Shown: positions 43,320-51,698 of the stretch, piece after piece
Position numbering within the stretch: position 1 is the stretch's first letter
Layout of the letters: each line of letters begins with the position of its first letter
NCBI GenBank assembly: GCA_963821935.1
Contig: CAWGFM010000003.1
Location: 1 to 64,000, forward strand
Direction of reading: 5' to 3'
DNA: 64,000 nucleotides
Origin: JAOUEA01 sp963821935
GTDB taxonomy: Bacteria; Actinomycetota; UBA4738; HRBIN12
Notes under the pieces: model-generated
Told to the model about the DNA's origin: nothing
The model's database searches: none
The model's input: the letters and a program-made list of their open reading frames with translations, nothing else
Made by a program: the position numbers and the translations under genes

Positions 43320-44408
43320 CTACGGTGGTTGACGGACCAACCGGAAGATCGCGCTGCCGGTCGTGAAGTAGATCCGTTCTCGGGAGTCGGTTTCCATCGA
43401 CAGCACGTGACCGTTCGAACGGAACACCACGCGCTGGCCGCGCACGCCGAGCCGGTTCGGTTTCAGCGTGACCCGCCGGATCTGGCGCGAGTTGTACGCC
43501 CCGAAGAAGAGGGCTCCGTCGCTGCGGGCGCCCAGACCACATCCGTCGCAGAAGGCCAGGCCGGTGGGCGCGATCGGCGGGTTGTACCAGCGCTCCGGCT
43601 GCACCGGCCGCGCCCCGTCGCGGTTGGTGTTGCCCGGGGAACGTCCGCCGCACGTCCAGGATGGTCCCCAGCCGTAGTTGCGGGCTCGAACGACGCGGTT
43701 GAGCTCGTCGTTGCATTCCGGTCCGTTGTCGGTGAGCCAGAGGCGGCCGCCCTGCGGGTCGAAGTCCATGCCCCACGGGTTGCGGAACCCTCGCGCCCAG
43801 ACGCGCGAGCCCCGGAAGGGGTTGCCGGCGGCAACCGAGCCGTCGGGATCCATGCGCAGCACCTTGCCTCGGCGGCTCTGGCGGTCCTGCGCGCCACGCT
43901 CATCGCCCGCATCACCGGTCGTCACCCACAGCGCGCCGTCCGGTCCGAACAGGATCCGGCCACCATCGTGCAGGGCGCCGGAACGACCCCTGGACGCGAA
44001 GATCACGTGGCTCGCCACCCCGCGGCCTCGGCGCAGCCGCAGGCGCAGCAGCTGATCGATCAAACCGCCGCCGATCCCCCGGGTCGCGTACACGTACACG
44101 AACGGTTTCGTCGGGAACCGGGGATGGAGCGCGATGCCCAGCGGTCCTTGCGCGAACGAGCCGTCGACGTGCGGGATCGTCCACACGTGACGACCGCGGC
44201 CACGCCCCGCTTCGGTGACCCAGACCTCGCCGCGCGTTTTCTCCACGTACCAGATCCGTCCGCGCTGATCGACGGTGAACGCCACCGCGTCGTCGAGGCC
44301 CCGCACGACGCGTTGGCCCCTGACCTTCCCGGAGGCGACGCTCGAGCCGACGGAGACCACGATGACCGCGGCCAGCACGCAGACCGAGACGACCCGGACG
44401 CGTGTCAC
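43320..44408 (-). CDS. exported PQQ-type sugar dehydrogenase-like (GSDH) protein
   Basis: The 362-residue protein has a signal anchor (5-25) and a six-bladed GSDH/sorbosone-dehydrogenase propeller: LDDAVAFTVDQRGRIWYVEK, ALHDGGRILFGPDGALWVTT, ARGFRNPWGMDFDPQGGRLW and PIAPTGLAFCDGCGLG. Family members oxidise sugars with PQQ and Ca2+ outside the cell; PQQ dependence is not provable here. Confidence 0.88.
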   Translation of the reverse strand: MTRVRVVSVCVLAAVIVVSVGSSVASGKVRGQRVVRGLDDAVAFTVDQRGRIWYVEKTRGEVWVTEAGRGRGRHVWTIPHVDGSFAQGPLGIALHPRFPTKPFVYVYATRGIGGGLIDQLLRLRLRRGRGVASHVIFASRGRSGALHDGGRILFGPDGALWVTTGDAGDERGAQDRQSRRGKVLRMDPDGSVAAGNPFRGSRVWARGFRNPWGMDFDPQGGRLWLTDNGPECNDELNRVVRARNYGWGPSWTCGGRSPGNTNRDGARPVQPERWYNPPIAPTGLAFCDGCGLGARSDGALFFGAYNSRQIRRVTLKPNRLGVRGQRVVFRSNGHVLSMETDSRERIYFTTGSAIFRLVRQPP

Positions 44409-44460
44409 GGCGTGTTTGGGGTCGAGCGGATCGGCGAGAGGGATCGGGGGGTGGTCCCCG

Positions 44461-45816
44461 TCATCGACCCGACCCGGAGGTCAGTACGACCAGGGCGGCG
44501 TCCGATGTGGCGAAACTCGCCTCGACGTGCCTACCTTGCGGCTCGGCCACCGACCCGCGCACGCCTGAGACCCCCAACCATGACCGCATCGCGTCGGCGA
44601 ACTCGGTGGCGTCCTGCGACGTGTCCCATACGGTCGAGAGCAGGACCGCTGCGTCCCTGCCGTCCGTCCACGCCCGATAGACGCCACCGTCCCAGCCCGC
44701 GACGGCCGGGTCCAGCTCGCCCTCACCGAGGTGGAGCGCCAACATCGCGCGGAGCCACTCCTCCCCCACGTCCATGACGTCCAGATCGCCCCATCCGGGA
44801 CCGAGCGTCTTCGACAGATCGCCGATGTCGACCGGGGTCGGGCGATCGGACGGGTAGCGATCCAGGTGCAGGATCTGCTCGGTCGAGACGGGGAACCTGC
44901 GCAGCGCTCCGTCGATCGCCTCCACCCCGCCACGCTCGGCGAGCGCCGTCACGAACGCCTGTCCGGCGGTGTACGGCCACAGCTGCAGCGCGGTGATGAA
45001 CGGCGGTACGTCGTCGGGCAGGCCGCCGCCGCCCGCGTCGCCGATCTCCGCGTCCGGGTGGGGGAAGTCCAACACCACCCGCGCCGCGAAGTACTGCGCG
45101 CTGCCCTCGACGGTTCCCAGCGCCGCCTGGAACGCTTCGTCGCGGCAGGCGGCGGTGATGGCATCGATCCGGCTCAGGTCGAAGTGCTGATCGTCCATGG
45201 CATGGGTGAGCTCATGCGCCAGGGTGTAGCGCTCGGTCAGATCCAGCCCGTCATCGTCGGCGAGATAGACGAGCTCACCGTCGACGGGGTTGTAGAACCC
45301 CACCACCTGGCCCGTCTGGAACGCCAGCAGCGCCTCGCGTATCGTCACATCCCCAGGGATCACACCGATCGTCTGCCACGCGACCGTCCGCCGGTCGTAG
45401 AACGCCTTCGGATACGTGGCGTCGAACGCGTCGGTGAGCTCGGCGGCGATCCGCTGGGAGGTCACGGGCTCGGCCACCACCGGCTCCAGGTAGTCGCGTT
45501 CGCGGACCACCTCGACCTGGCGCTCCACCTCGGCGACCTCGGGCGAGGTCTCCTCCGGAGGGGTGCCGTCCGAGGTGGACACGGGCTCGGGCGCCACGCA
45601 CAGCTCCTGCATGGCGCCGGCGGACGTGGGCTCGCGGGTGTGGACCGGGTCCACCCGAAGGCCGCCCGATGCGGGCGAGACCGACTGCGCCGGTGTCGGC
45701 GTCGGTGAGTCGGACGGCCCACCGATCGAGATCTCGACGCCGTTCGACGTGCAGGCCGCCGCCGTCAGGGCCAGCGCAGCCACGCTCGCGGCCAACCTGC
45801 ACCTGCGCCTCCTCAT
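44461..45816 (-). CDS. lipoprotein with HExxH zinc-protease-like domain
   Basis: The 451-residue protein has a lipobox (LTAAAC, Cys 22), a proline/serine-rich linker and a large domain. The LAHELTHAMDDQHFD segment has the HELTH zinc motif, and ALGTVEGSAQYFAARVVLD about 45 residues on supplies a candidate third ligand glutamate. This resembles uncharacterised actinobacterial putative metallopeptidases. The ATG overlaps the stop of the preceding membrane protein gene. Confidence 0.8.
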   Translation of the reverse strand: MRRRRCRLAASVAALALTAAACTSNGVEISIGGPSDSPTPTPAQSVSPASGGLRVDPVHTREPTSAGAMQELCVAPEPVSTSDGTPPEETSPEVAEVERQVEVVRERDYLEPVVAEPVTSQRIAAELTDAFDATYPKAFYDRRTVAWQTIGVIPGDVTIREALLAFQTGQVVGFYNPVDGELVYLADDDGLDLTERYTLAHELTHAMDDQHFDLSRIDAITAACRDEAFQAALGTVEGSAQYFAARVVLDFPHPDAEIGDAGGGGLPDDVPPFITALQLWPYTAGQAFVTALAERGGVEAIDGALRRFPVSTEQILHLDRYPSDRPTPVDIGDLSKTLGPGWGDLDVMDVGEEWLRAMLALHLGEGELDPAVAGWDGGVYRAWTDGRDAAVLLSTVWDTSQDATEFADAMRSWLGVSGVRGSVAEPQGRHVEASFATSDAALVVLTSGSGR

Positions 45817-46031
45817 CGTCGCCTCGGAACCACGACCGCCACGATGGACAGCACGATCGCCAGAGCGGAGAGCCCGCTCGAGAACAAGAGCAGGCCCGTG
45901 TTCGTCAGGAAGCCCCGAGCGGCGATGCCCAACAAGGCTCCCGCCACCAGCATCGTCACGAAGGCCACCGCATACAGCGTGAGCCACCCGCGCTGCGCGG
46001 TCGGCGCCGGTTCTGCAGCGCTGTCGGTCAC
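45813..46031 (-). CDS. small two-helix membrane protein
   Basis: The 72-residue protein has two membrane helices (about 18-40 and 46-67) and a basic end (VVVPRRR). It overlaps glyS in GTGA and the lipoprotein gene in ATGA, so it is translated as part of the recO-uppS-glyS operon. Function unknown. Confidence 0.75.
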   Translation of the reverse strand: MTDSAAEPAPTAQRGWLTLYAVAFVTMLVAGALLGIAARGFLTNTGLLLFSSGLSALAIVLSIVAVVVPRRR

Positions 46032-47356
46032 ACCCGTTCCTTCAGGTAGTCAAGTAAGTTGACTATCGGCAGCCGCTCCTGCTGCATCGTGTCGCGTTCA
46101 CGCACGGTGACCTGGTGGTCGTCGAGTGAATCGAAGTCCACCGTGACGCAGAACGGCGTGCCGACCTCGTCCTGCCGGCGGTATCGGCGTCCGATCGCGC
46201 CCGCGTCGTCGAACTGGCACATCCACTCGGGCTTGACCAGGTCGAACACGCTGCGAGCCTCAGGGGTGAGCCGCTCGTTGCGACTGAGCGGCAGCACCGC
46301 GACCTTGATCGGCGCCAGCGAGCGATCCAAGCCCAGCACGGTTCGCTTGTCGATGTCGCCCTTGGCGGTGGGCGCTTCCTCCACGCGGTAGGCATCGAGC
46401 ATCAGCGCCAGCATCAACCGGTCGAGGCCGATCGCGGTCTCGATCACCGAGGGCAGGAACCGTTGCTCCTTGGCCTGATCGAAGTAGGTCATGTCCTCGC
46501 CACTGGTGTCGGCATGCTGTCGCAGATCGAAGTCACCACGGTTGTGGATGCCCTCCAGTTCCGACCACCCGAACGGGAACTCGTACTCGATGTCGGTGGC
46601 CGCCCGCGCGTAGTGCGCCAACTCGTCCCCCTCGTGCGGGCGGAACCGGAGCCGCTCTTTGGACAGACCCAGCTCGGAAACCCACGTCATGCGCGCTTGC
46701 CGCCAATGCTCGAACCACTCGTCCTCCGCACCCGGTTCCACGAAGTACTCAAGCTCCATCTGTTCGAACTCACGCGTGCGGAAGATGAAGTTGCCCGGCG
46801 TGATCTCGTTGCGGAACGACTTGCGGATCTGCGCGATGCCGAACGGCAGTTTCTTGCGGCTCACCTGCTGCACGATCGGGAAATCCACGAACTGACCCTG
46901 TGCGGTCTCCGGCGGCAGGTACACGACGCTGGCCTCGTCGGCCACCGGCCCCATGTGCGTCTGGAACATCATGTTGAACTGCTTGGGCTCGGTGAACTCC
47001 GCGCCACCGCAGTTGGGGCACGTGATGACGCCGTCGGGGTTGGCCTCCAGGTGGTCGTCACGGAACCGCTGGTGGCAGTTCGTGCATTCGATCAGTGGAT
47101 CGCTGAACCCCGCGACGTGGCCACTGGCCTCCCAGACCTTCGGCGACATGAGCAGCGCCGCTTCCAGGCCCACGACCTCGTCGCGGAGCTGGACCATGGA
47201 TCGCCACCACGCGGCGCGGATGTTGCGGCGCAGCTCCACCCCCAACGGACCGTAGTCCCACGAGGAGCGCAACCCGCCGTAGATCTCCGAGGACTGGAAC
47301 GCGATCCCCCGACGCTTCGCGAGGGAGGTGACGGCCTCCATGAGGTCGGCGGTCAT
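46028..47356 (-). CDS. glyS: glycyl-tRNA synthetase (class II, alpha2 type)
   Basis: The 442-residue enzyme charges tRNA-Gly. It has class II motif 1 around RRGIAFQSSEIYGGLRSSWD, the zinc-binding pair (CTNC and CPNCGG), motif 2 (GIAQIRKSFRNEITP, with EFEQMELEYFVEPG), motif 3 (IGLDRLMLALML) and a C-terminal anticodon-binding domain (IKVAVLPLSRN). The single-chain form is the one expected in Actinomycetota. I saw no T-box in the 77 bases upstream. Confidence 0.96.
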   Translation of the reverse strand: MTADLMEAVTSLAKRRGIAFQSSEIYGGLRSSWDYGPLGVELRRNIRAAWWRSMVQLRDEVVGLEAALLMSPKVWEASGHVAGFSDPLIECTNCHQRFRDDHLEANPDGVITCPNCGGAEFTEPKQFNMMFQTHMGPVADEASVVYLPPETAQGQFVDFPIVQQVSRKKLPFGIAQIRKSFRNEITPGNFIFRTREFEQMELEYFVEPGAEDEWFEHWRQARMTWVSELGLSKERLRFRPHEGDELAHYARAATDIEYEFPFGWSELEGIHNRGDFDLRQHADTSGEDMTYFDQAKEQRFLPSVIETAIGLDRLMLALMLDAYRVEEAPTAKGDIDKRTVLGLDRSLAPIKVAVLPLSRNERLTPEARSVFDLVKPEWMCQFDDAGAIGRRYRRQDEVGTPFCVTVDFDSLDDHQVTVRERDTMQQERLPIVNLLDYLKERV

Positions 47357-47433
47357 GATGCGATGACTCCTCTCCCGGCCGCTGGCAGCGACCGCTGGCG
47401 TGAGGACCATGGTATCGGCCGGGTCGTCGACGA

Positions 47434-48171
47434 CTACTCGTCGGCGAGGGCGCCGAATCGTCTGGTGCGCTTCTGGTAGTCGCGGATCGCCTCGAAGAGG
47501 GTCTCGCGTGTGAAGTCGGGCCAGAACATCGGGGTGAACCACAGTTCGGAGTAGGCGACCTCCCACAGCAGGAAGTTGGAGATGCGCTCCTCGCCGCTGG
47601 TGCGGATCAGCAGGTCCGGCTCGGGCATGTCGGGGTGATAGAGGCGCGCGGCGATCTCGCGTTCGCTGACCTTGTCGGGCTTGATCGTGCCCGCGGCGAC
47701 GTCGCGCGCGAGGTCCTTCACGGCGTCGACGATCTCGGCGCGGCCGCCGTAGTTGAACGCGATCGTCAGCGTCGTGCCGGTGTTGTCGCGCGTGAGCTCC
47801 TCGGAGATGCGCATCTCCTTCAGCACGCTGCGCGGCACACGCCAGTCGCGTCGCCCGCTCCAGCGGATGCGCACGTTCATGCGGTTGAGCTCGTCGCGGC
47901 GGCGCCGCAGCAGTTCGCGGTTGAAGTTCATGAGGTAGAGGACTTCGGGCTGCGGGCGTTTCCAGTTCTCGGTGCTGAAGGCGTAGACGGTGAGCCATCG
48001 CACACCGACCTCCACGGCACCGTTCACGGTGTCCCAGAGCGCGTCCTCACCGGCACCATGGCCCTCGGTGCGCGCCAGCCCGCGCTGCTGCGCCCACCGG
48101 CCGTTGCCGTCCATGACGATCGCGACGTGCCCGGGCACGCGCGAACGATCGATGTCACCCAGGTAGCTCAC
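47434..48171 (-). CDS. uppS: undecaprenyl (polyprenyl) diphosphate synthase
   Basis: The 245-residue cis-prenyltransferase makes the lipid carrier for peptidoglycan. It shows VAIVMDGNGRWAQQRGLART (catalytic Asp), LTVYAFSTENWKRP, IAFNYGGRAEI and DLLIRTSGEERISNFLLWEV with the E for Mg2+. GTG 48171 overlaps the recO TGA, so it is translationally coupled. Confidence 0.96.
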   Translation of the reverse strand: MSYLGDIDRSRVPGHVAIVMDGNGRWAQQRGLARTEGHGAGEDALWDTVNGAVEVGVRWLTVYAFSTENWKRPQPEVLYLMNFNRELLRRRRDELNRMNVRIRWSGRRDWRVPRSVLKEMRISEELTRDNTGTTLTIAFNYGGRAEIVDAVKDLARDVAAGTIKPDKVSEREIAARLYHPDMPEPDLLIRTSGEERISNFLLWEVAYSELWFTPMFWPDFTRETLFEAIRDYQKRTRRFGALADE

Positions 48172-48932
48172 TGGGCGGTCCTTACCAACATCGGCACCGA
48201 CTTCATGCGTCGTTCCAGGTGGTACTCCGCGAACCCGTAGAGCAGCGCGCGGCTCTCGCTGCGCACGCGGGGATCCGGCTCCTCTCGGTCGCGCGCCTTC
48301 GGCGCGACCACGCCGCCGACCTCGCCTAGATCGGTGAGCGCTAGCACGGCGAGGTAGTCCAACGCCGCCCGCGAGCACGAGCCGGCGCCGTGCTCGGCGC
48401 ATCGGCCACAGACGGCGCCACCCATGCCGGCGTCCCACAGCTGGGGGTCGCGCTCGCCGCAGACGGCACACCCAGAGAGCGATGGGTGGAACCCCGACAG
48501 CGACAGGAGCTTCAACATGAACGACTCGGCGACCGCGGCGGGATCGGCGGGCCGAGCATCCAACGCGCGGCAGCCCGACAGCAGGAGCAGCGTGAGTCGC
48601 AGGTTCCGCTCGTGCTCCTCGGCCACCTTGTCGACGGCTTCGAGCATGGTCTCTCCGGCGGCGAACAGCGCCAGGTCCTCGCTGATCGCCATGTGCGGGG
48701 CGATGATCTCGGCCTGGGTGATCGTGTCGAGCGTGCCGCGGCCTCGGTACAACATGAGGTTGACGTGCGTGAACGGTTCCAGGCGTGCACCGAAGCGGCT
48801 GGTGGTCTTGCGGATCCCCTTGGCGACGCCACGGACCTTGCCCGACCCCTGGGTCATGACGGTGACGATCTTGTCGGCTTCACCGAGCTTGATCGAACGC
48901 AGGACGATGCCCTGCTCTTTGTACGGCGGCAT
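48168..48932 (-). CDS. recO: DNA repair protein RecO
   Basis: The 254-residue protein of the RecFOR pathway has an N-terminal OB-fold (YKEQGIVLRSIKLGEADKIV, GKVRGVAKGIRKTTSRFGAR) and a C-terminal zinc finger (CAVCG to CGRC). It helps RecA load on SSB-coated DNA. It heads the operon recO-uppS-glyS. Start ATG 48932. Confidence 0.94.
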   Translation of the reverse strand: MPPYKEQGIVLRSIKLGEADKIVTVMTQGSGKVRGVAKGIRKTTSRFGARLEPFTHVNLMLYRGRGTLDTITQAEIIAPHMAISEDLALFAAGETMLEAVDKVAEEHERNLRLTLLLLSGCRALDARPADPAAVAESFMLKLLSLSGFHPSLSGCAVCGERDPQLWDAGMGGAVCGRCAEHGAGSCSRAALDYLAVLALTDLGEVGGVVAPKARDREEPDPRVRSESRALLYGFAEYHLERRMKSVPMLVRTAQ

Positions 48933-48938
48933 CCGCGA

Positions 48939-48944
48939 ATCGTA
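48939..48944 (-). promoter_or_regulatory. -10 hexamer TACGAT before recO
   Basis: On the minus strand TACGAT ends 6 bases before ATG 48932, fitting a leaderless recO-uppS-glyS transcript. Bases 48945-49166 hold no gene; a CCTCGGG/CCCGAGG hairpin lies near 49051-49069. Confidence 0.5.
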
Positions 48945-49166
48945 GCGCCGGAGGTGTGACGGGCGCCCTAGCGGGCGTGTGTTGTTTCCGTTGCGGGCGG
49001 CGGATACACCGGGGACGGCGGGGCCTGGGACGAACGAGGTAGGCTAGGTGCCTCGGGCTCGTCCCGAGGGTTCGAGTCGTGCGACCGCCCGTTGGACCGC
49101 CTCCCGGCCCTTCCTGCCCTCGCGCTCAGCGGATCTTCGTGATCCACGCACGGAAGGCAACGAACC

Positions 49167-49361
49167 ATGGCACGAGCCACGGGCAAGGACGGCGTCCAGT
49201 ACGGCCCTCCCGCCACCGGGAAGGGCAGCCACCGACGGTCCGAAGCCGGTCGGTCGTGCGCGGAGCCGGGGTGCACCACGGTGTTGTCCACGTACAACTC
49301 CTCCCCCACCTGCTGGCTCCACACGGGATCGGCCACCCGGCACCCTCTCGCCAAACCGTAG
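49167..49361 (+). CDS. small cysteine-containing protein
   Basis: The 64-residue protein has a basic N-terminus and SCAEPGCTTVLSTYNSSPTC followed by WLH, giving C-x4-C and C-x2-H spacing suited to a zinc knuckle. This Cys-rich core is familiar from small uncharacterised actinobacterial proteins. GGAAGG lies upstream of ATG 49167, and a terminator follows. Confidence 0.7.
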   Translation: MARATGKDGVQYGPPATGKGSHRRSEAGRSCAEPGCTTVLSTYNSSPTCWLHTGSATRHPLAKP

Positions 49362-49408
49362 CTCCGCGTTCAGGTCTGAGCCCTTGCGTGCCGAAGCATT
49401 CCGGGAGC

Positions 49409-49436
49409 GCCTCGCGCACCCGTGCGAGGCTTCTTC
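49409..49436 (+). terminator. terminator of the small cysteine protein gene
   Basis: GCCTCGC (49409-49415) pairs with GCGAGGC (49424-49430), followed by TTCTTC. Confidence 0.6.
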
Positions 49437-49459
49437 ACGCGGGCGAGCAGAGGAGCGCG

Positions 49460-50473
49460 ATGACGGACACGATGACTGCGGCGTGGCCAGCCCAGCCACC
49501 GAGCGAACAGAACGCGTCCTCGAACGGGTCCGGCACGATCGGCGACCGCTTCCGGGAAGTGCTGGCCCGGTTCCGCGAGACCAACCCCACGTTCCTGATC
49601 GACGACGACGTCGTGCGCCGCTACCACCTGGCGATGCAGACCCGTGGCTTCGTGATCTTGTCCGGGCCCAGCGGCACCGGTAAGACCTGGCTGGCGCAGG
49701 CCTACGCGACGACGGTGCGGGCTCAGGTCCAGCTGGCGGCGGTCGACCCCAGCTGGTCCTCGAACGAAGACCTGCTGGGCTACCTGTCTCCGTTGGACGG
49801 CTTCTACCACCACACGCCGTTCAGCGAGTTCGTGCAAGAGGCGGCGCGCGAATGGGACTCGGCCGAGACCGGGCAGCGCACGGCTCGCGAATACCACGTG
49901 ATCTTGGACGAGATGAACCTGGCCCGCGTGGAGCACTACTTCAGCCGTTTCCTGTCTGCCATGGAGGTCCGATCCCGCGAGGGGGTCTCGCGCTTGGACC
50001 TGGCCCCGGGGCACGCGGTGCAGCTCTCCCCCAACCTGAAGTTCGCCGGCACCGTGAACATCGACGAGACCACCCACGGATTCGCCGACAAGGTCTACGA
50101 CCGGGCGCAGCTGATCGAGCTGCCGCTCCAGCGCTCTTACGTCGTGGAGTACCTCGAGGGCGAGCCCTACGCCAAGACGCTGCTGGCCGTCTGGGACGCG
50201 CTGCGTGGCATCGCGCCGTTCGGGTTCCGCGTGCTGCAGGAGATCCACCTGTATGTCGACGCCGCCATGGAGATCGACACGCCGTGGCAGAACGCACTGG
50301 ACGAGCAGTTCGTGCAGAAGGTCTTGCCCAAGGTCCGCGGCGCCGAGAGCTCACTGGACGAAGGCCTGGCGGCGTTCCTGGCGGTGATCGGTGAGGAGTT
50401 CCCGCTGGCACGTGCCAAGACCGAGCTGATGCGCGAGGACTACGCGGCCCATGGATTCGCCAGCTTCTTCTGA
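49460..50473 (+). CDS. McrB-like AAA+ ATPase
   Basis: The 337-residue protein is an AAA+ ATPase of the McrB/MoxR-related group: Walker A LSGPSGTGKTWLAQAYA (about 70-86), Walker B YHVILDEMNLARVEHYF (about 145-160), sensor-1 region FAGTVNIDETTHGFADKVYD and an arginine after it. McrB proteins are GTP-driven partners of the McrC nuclease in restriction of modified DNA. It lacks the N-terminal DNA-recognition domain of classical McrB, and the ATP/GTP preference cannot be read. GAGGAGCGCG precedes ATG 49460. The next gene overlaps it by 23 bases. Confidence 0.8.
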   Translation: MTDTMTAAWPAQPPSEQNASSNGSGTIGDRFREVLARFRETNPTFLIDDDVVRRYHLAMQTRGFVILSGPSGTGKTWLAQAYATTVRAQVQLAAVDPSWSSNEDLLGYLSPLDGFYHHTPFSEFVQEAAREWDSAETGQRTAREYHVILDEMNLARVEHYFSRFLSAMEVRSREGVSRLDLAPGHAVQLSPNLKFAGTVNIDETTHGFADKVYDRAQLIELPLQRSYVVEYLEGEPYAKTLLAVWDALRGIAPFGFRVLQEIHLYVDAAMEIDTPWQNALDEQFVQKVLPKVRGAESSLDEGLAAFLAVIGEEFPLARAKTELMREDYAAHGFASFF

Positions 50474-51026
50474 GACGCACGAGGCAGACGCGGCCCCCGT
50501 GGGCGTCGAGCAGCTCCGCGACATCGTGCACGGCGCCGCGGGCAGCCCCGGGCTCATCGACGCGCTGCCGCGTCTGCAGCGGTCGCATCGCAAGGAGCTG
50601 ATCCGGGTGGAGCGTTGGACGACGGGCGACTTGGCACGTCACCCTGAGCCGCGATCCCTGATCCGGAGCCGACGCAAGCCGGGCAACCTGGACGAGCACG
50701 GACGCTTGCGCCGGGTGTTCGATCAGCGCCGGGTCCTCACCGAAGACGTCCACGAGAACCGCGTCGTGCTCCACGCCGTGCAGGAGGTCCGGGCGCGGCT
50801 GACGGCGCTCGCCGATGTCGGAGAGGCTGAGGCATTCGAGTTGCTTCGGGCGTTGGATGGCGCGATCGCGAGCGCCCCGTTCCTGCGGGAGCTCAGCACG
50901 CTGCGTTCACTCCCCCGGAGCCCGACCGCCACGCTCCAGAGCGATCCCATCTACCGCTCCGTGTTCCTGGCATGGCTGTCCCTGCCGCGGGAACGAACGA
51001 TGCCCGAGCCCATGGCGCACACCTGA
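50451..51026 (+). CDS. possible shortened McrC/DUF2357-type partner
   Basis: The 191-residue product contains RVERWTTGDLARHPEPRSLI, KPGNLDEHGRLRRVFDQRR and VLTEDVHENRVVLHAVQEVR, which resembles the N-terminal half of DUF2357-type partners found next to McrB-like ATPases. The usual C-terminal PD-(D/E)XK nuclease part is missing: the protein ends at PMAHT inside a terminator hairpin. It overlaps the ATPase gene by 23 bases, which argues for coupled expression. The family call is from pattern memory and needs a profile search. Confidence 0.45.
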   Translation: MDSPASSETHEADAAPVGVEQLRDIVHGAAGSPGLIDALPRLQRSHRKELIRVERWTTGDLARHPEPRSLIRSRRKPGNLDEHGRLRRVFDQRRVLTEDVHENRVVLHAVQEVRARLTALADVGEAEAFELLRALDGAIASAPFLRELSTLRSLPRSPTATLQSDPIYRSVFLAWLSLPRERTMPEPMAHT

Positions 51027-51047
51027 GCCGGGAAGCCGCCGGCTCAG
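51023..51047. terminator. bidirectional terminator with both stop codons
   Basis: CTGAGCCGG (51023-51031) pairs with CCGGCTCAG (51039-51047). TGA 51024-51026 (plus) and the minus-strand stop at 51044-51046 lie inside the two arms. Confidence 0.7.
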
Positions 51048-51694
51048 AACGTCTTGGGGAGGGCCAGGAGCAGACCCAGCCCGGCCACGAGCACGACGCA
51101 CGCCATCACGACCATCGTCAGCTGGATCGCGTAGCTCCGCGACTTGGGAGCGAGCCCGGCGAACAGCAGCACCGACGCGAACAGCACGGTGAGCAAGACG
51201 TAGATGTCCGCGCGCTCGTTGTTGTCCAACGCCGCTTGGAAGCGCTCACCCGCCAGGCGCTCCTGGCGGTCGGCTTCGGTGAGCGCCCCTAGGTCGTATC
51301 CCTCCAGCTCGAAGGGTGTGCCGGGGGCGTCCTCCGGATCGCCGGTGGATTGCAGAGCGATCCACGCGTCGAGCGCCGGCCGGAACTCGTCACGAACGCG
51401 ATCCAGGTAGAACCGCTGCAGCTTCTCCTCGCCCGCGGCGAAGGCGTCGACATACTGCTCGAACATCGAGACGTCGATGATCGTCTGCTGGCCGGCGACG
51501 GTGGTGTTGCGAACGGACTCCTGCCGCGCGGCGCTGGCCTCCGCGTACGCCGTGGCCTGCTCCCCGCTCCACTTCGCCGACTGGAACGCAGACCATGCGG
51601 CCAGCACGGTTGCGAGCGCCAGGAGCACCGCGCTCGCGATGTCGATCCGCCGCTCCCGTTCCTCGGTCAGAGCCGAGGTCCGTGGTCCATCCAC
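51044..51694 (-). CDS. membrane protein with large loop
   Basis: The 216-residue protein has one N-terminal helix (about 20-38), a soluble helical part of about 110 residues (FQSAKWSGEQATAYAEASAA, EKLQRFYLDRVRDEFRPALD) and two C-terminal helices (about 163-182 and 190-212). No family was recognised. Several GTG codons (51694, 51706) could start it. Confidence 0.7.
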   Translation of the reverse strand: MDGPRTSALTEERERRIDIASAVLLALATVLAAWSAFQSAKWSGEQATAYAEASAARQESVRNTTVAGQQTIIDVSMFEQYVDAFAAGEEKLQRFYLDRVRDEFRPALDAWIALQSTGDPEDAPGTPFELEGYDLGALTEADRQERLAGERFQAALDNNERADIYVLLTVLFASVLLFAGLAPKSRSYAIQLTMVVMACVVLVAGLGLLLALPKTF

Positions 51695-51698
51695 CTCG

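Noticed and set aside
47357..47433. T-box riboswitch before glyS
   Set aside because: The 77-base gap is too short and has no specifier loop or T-box sequence.
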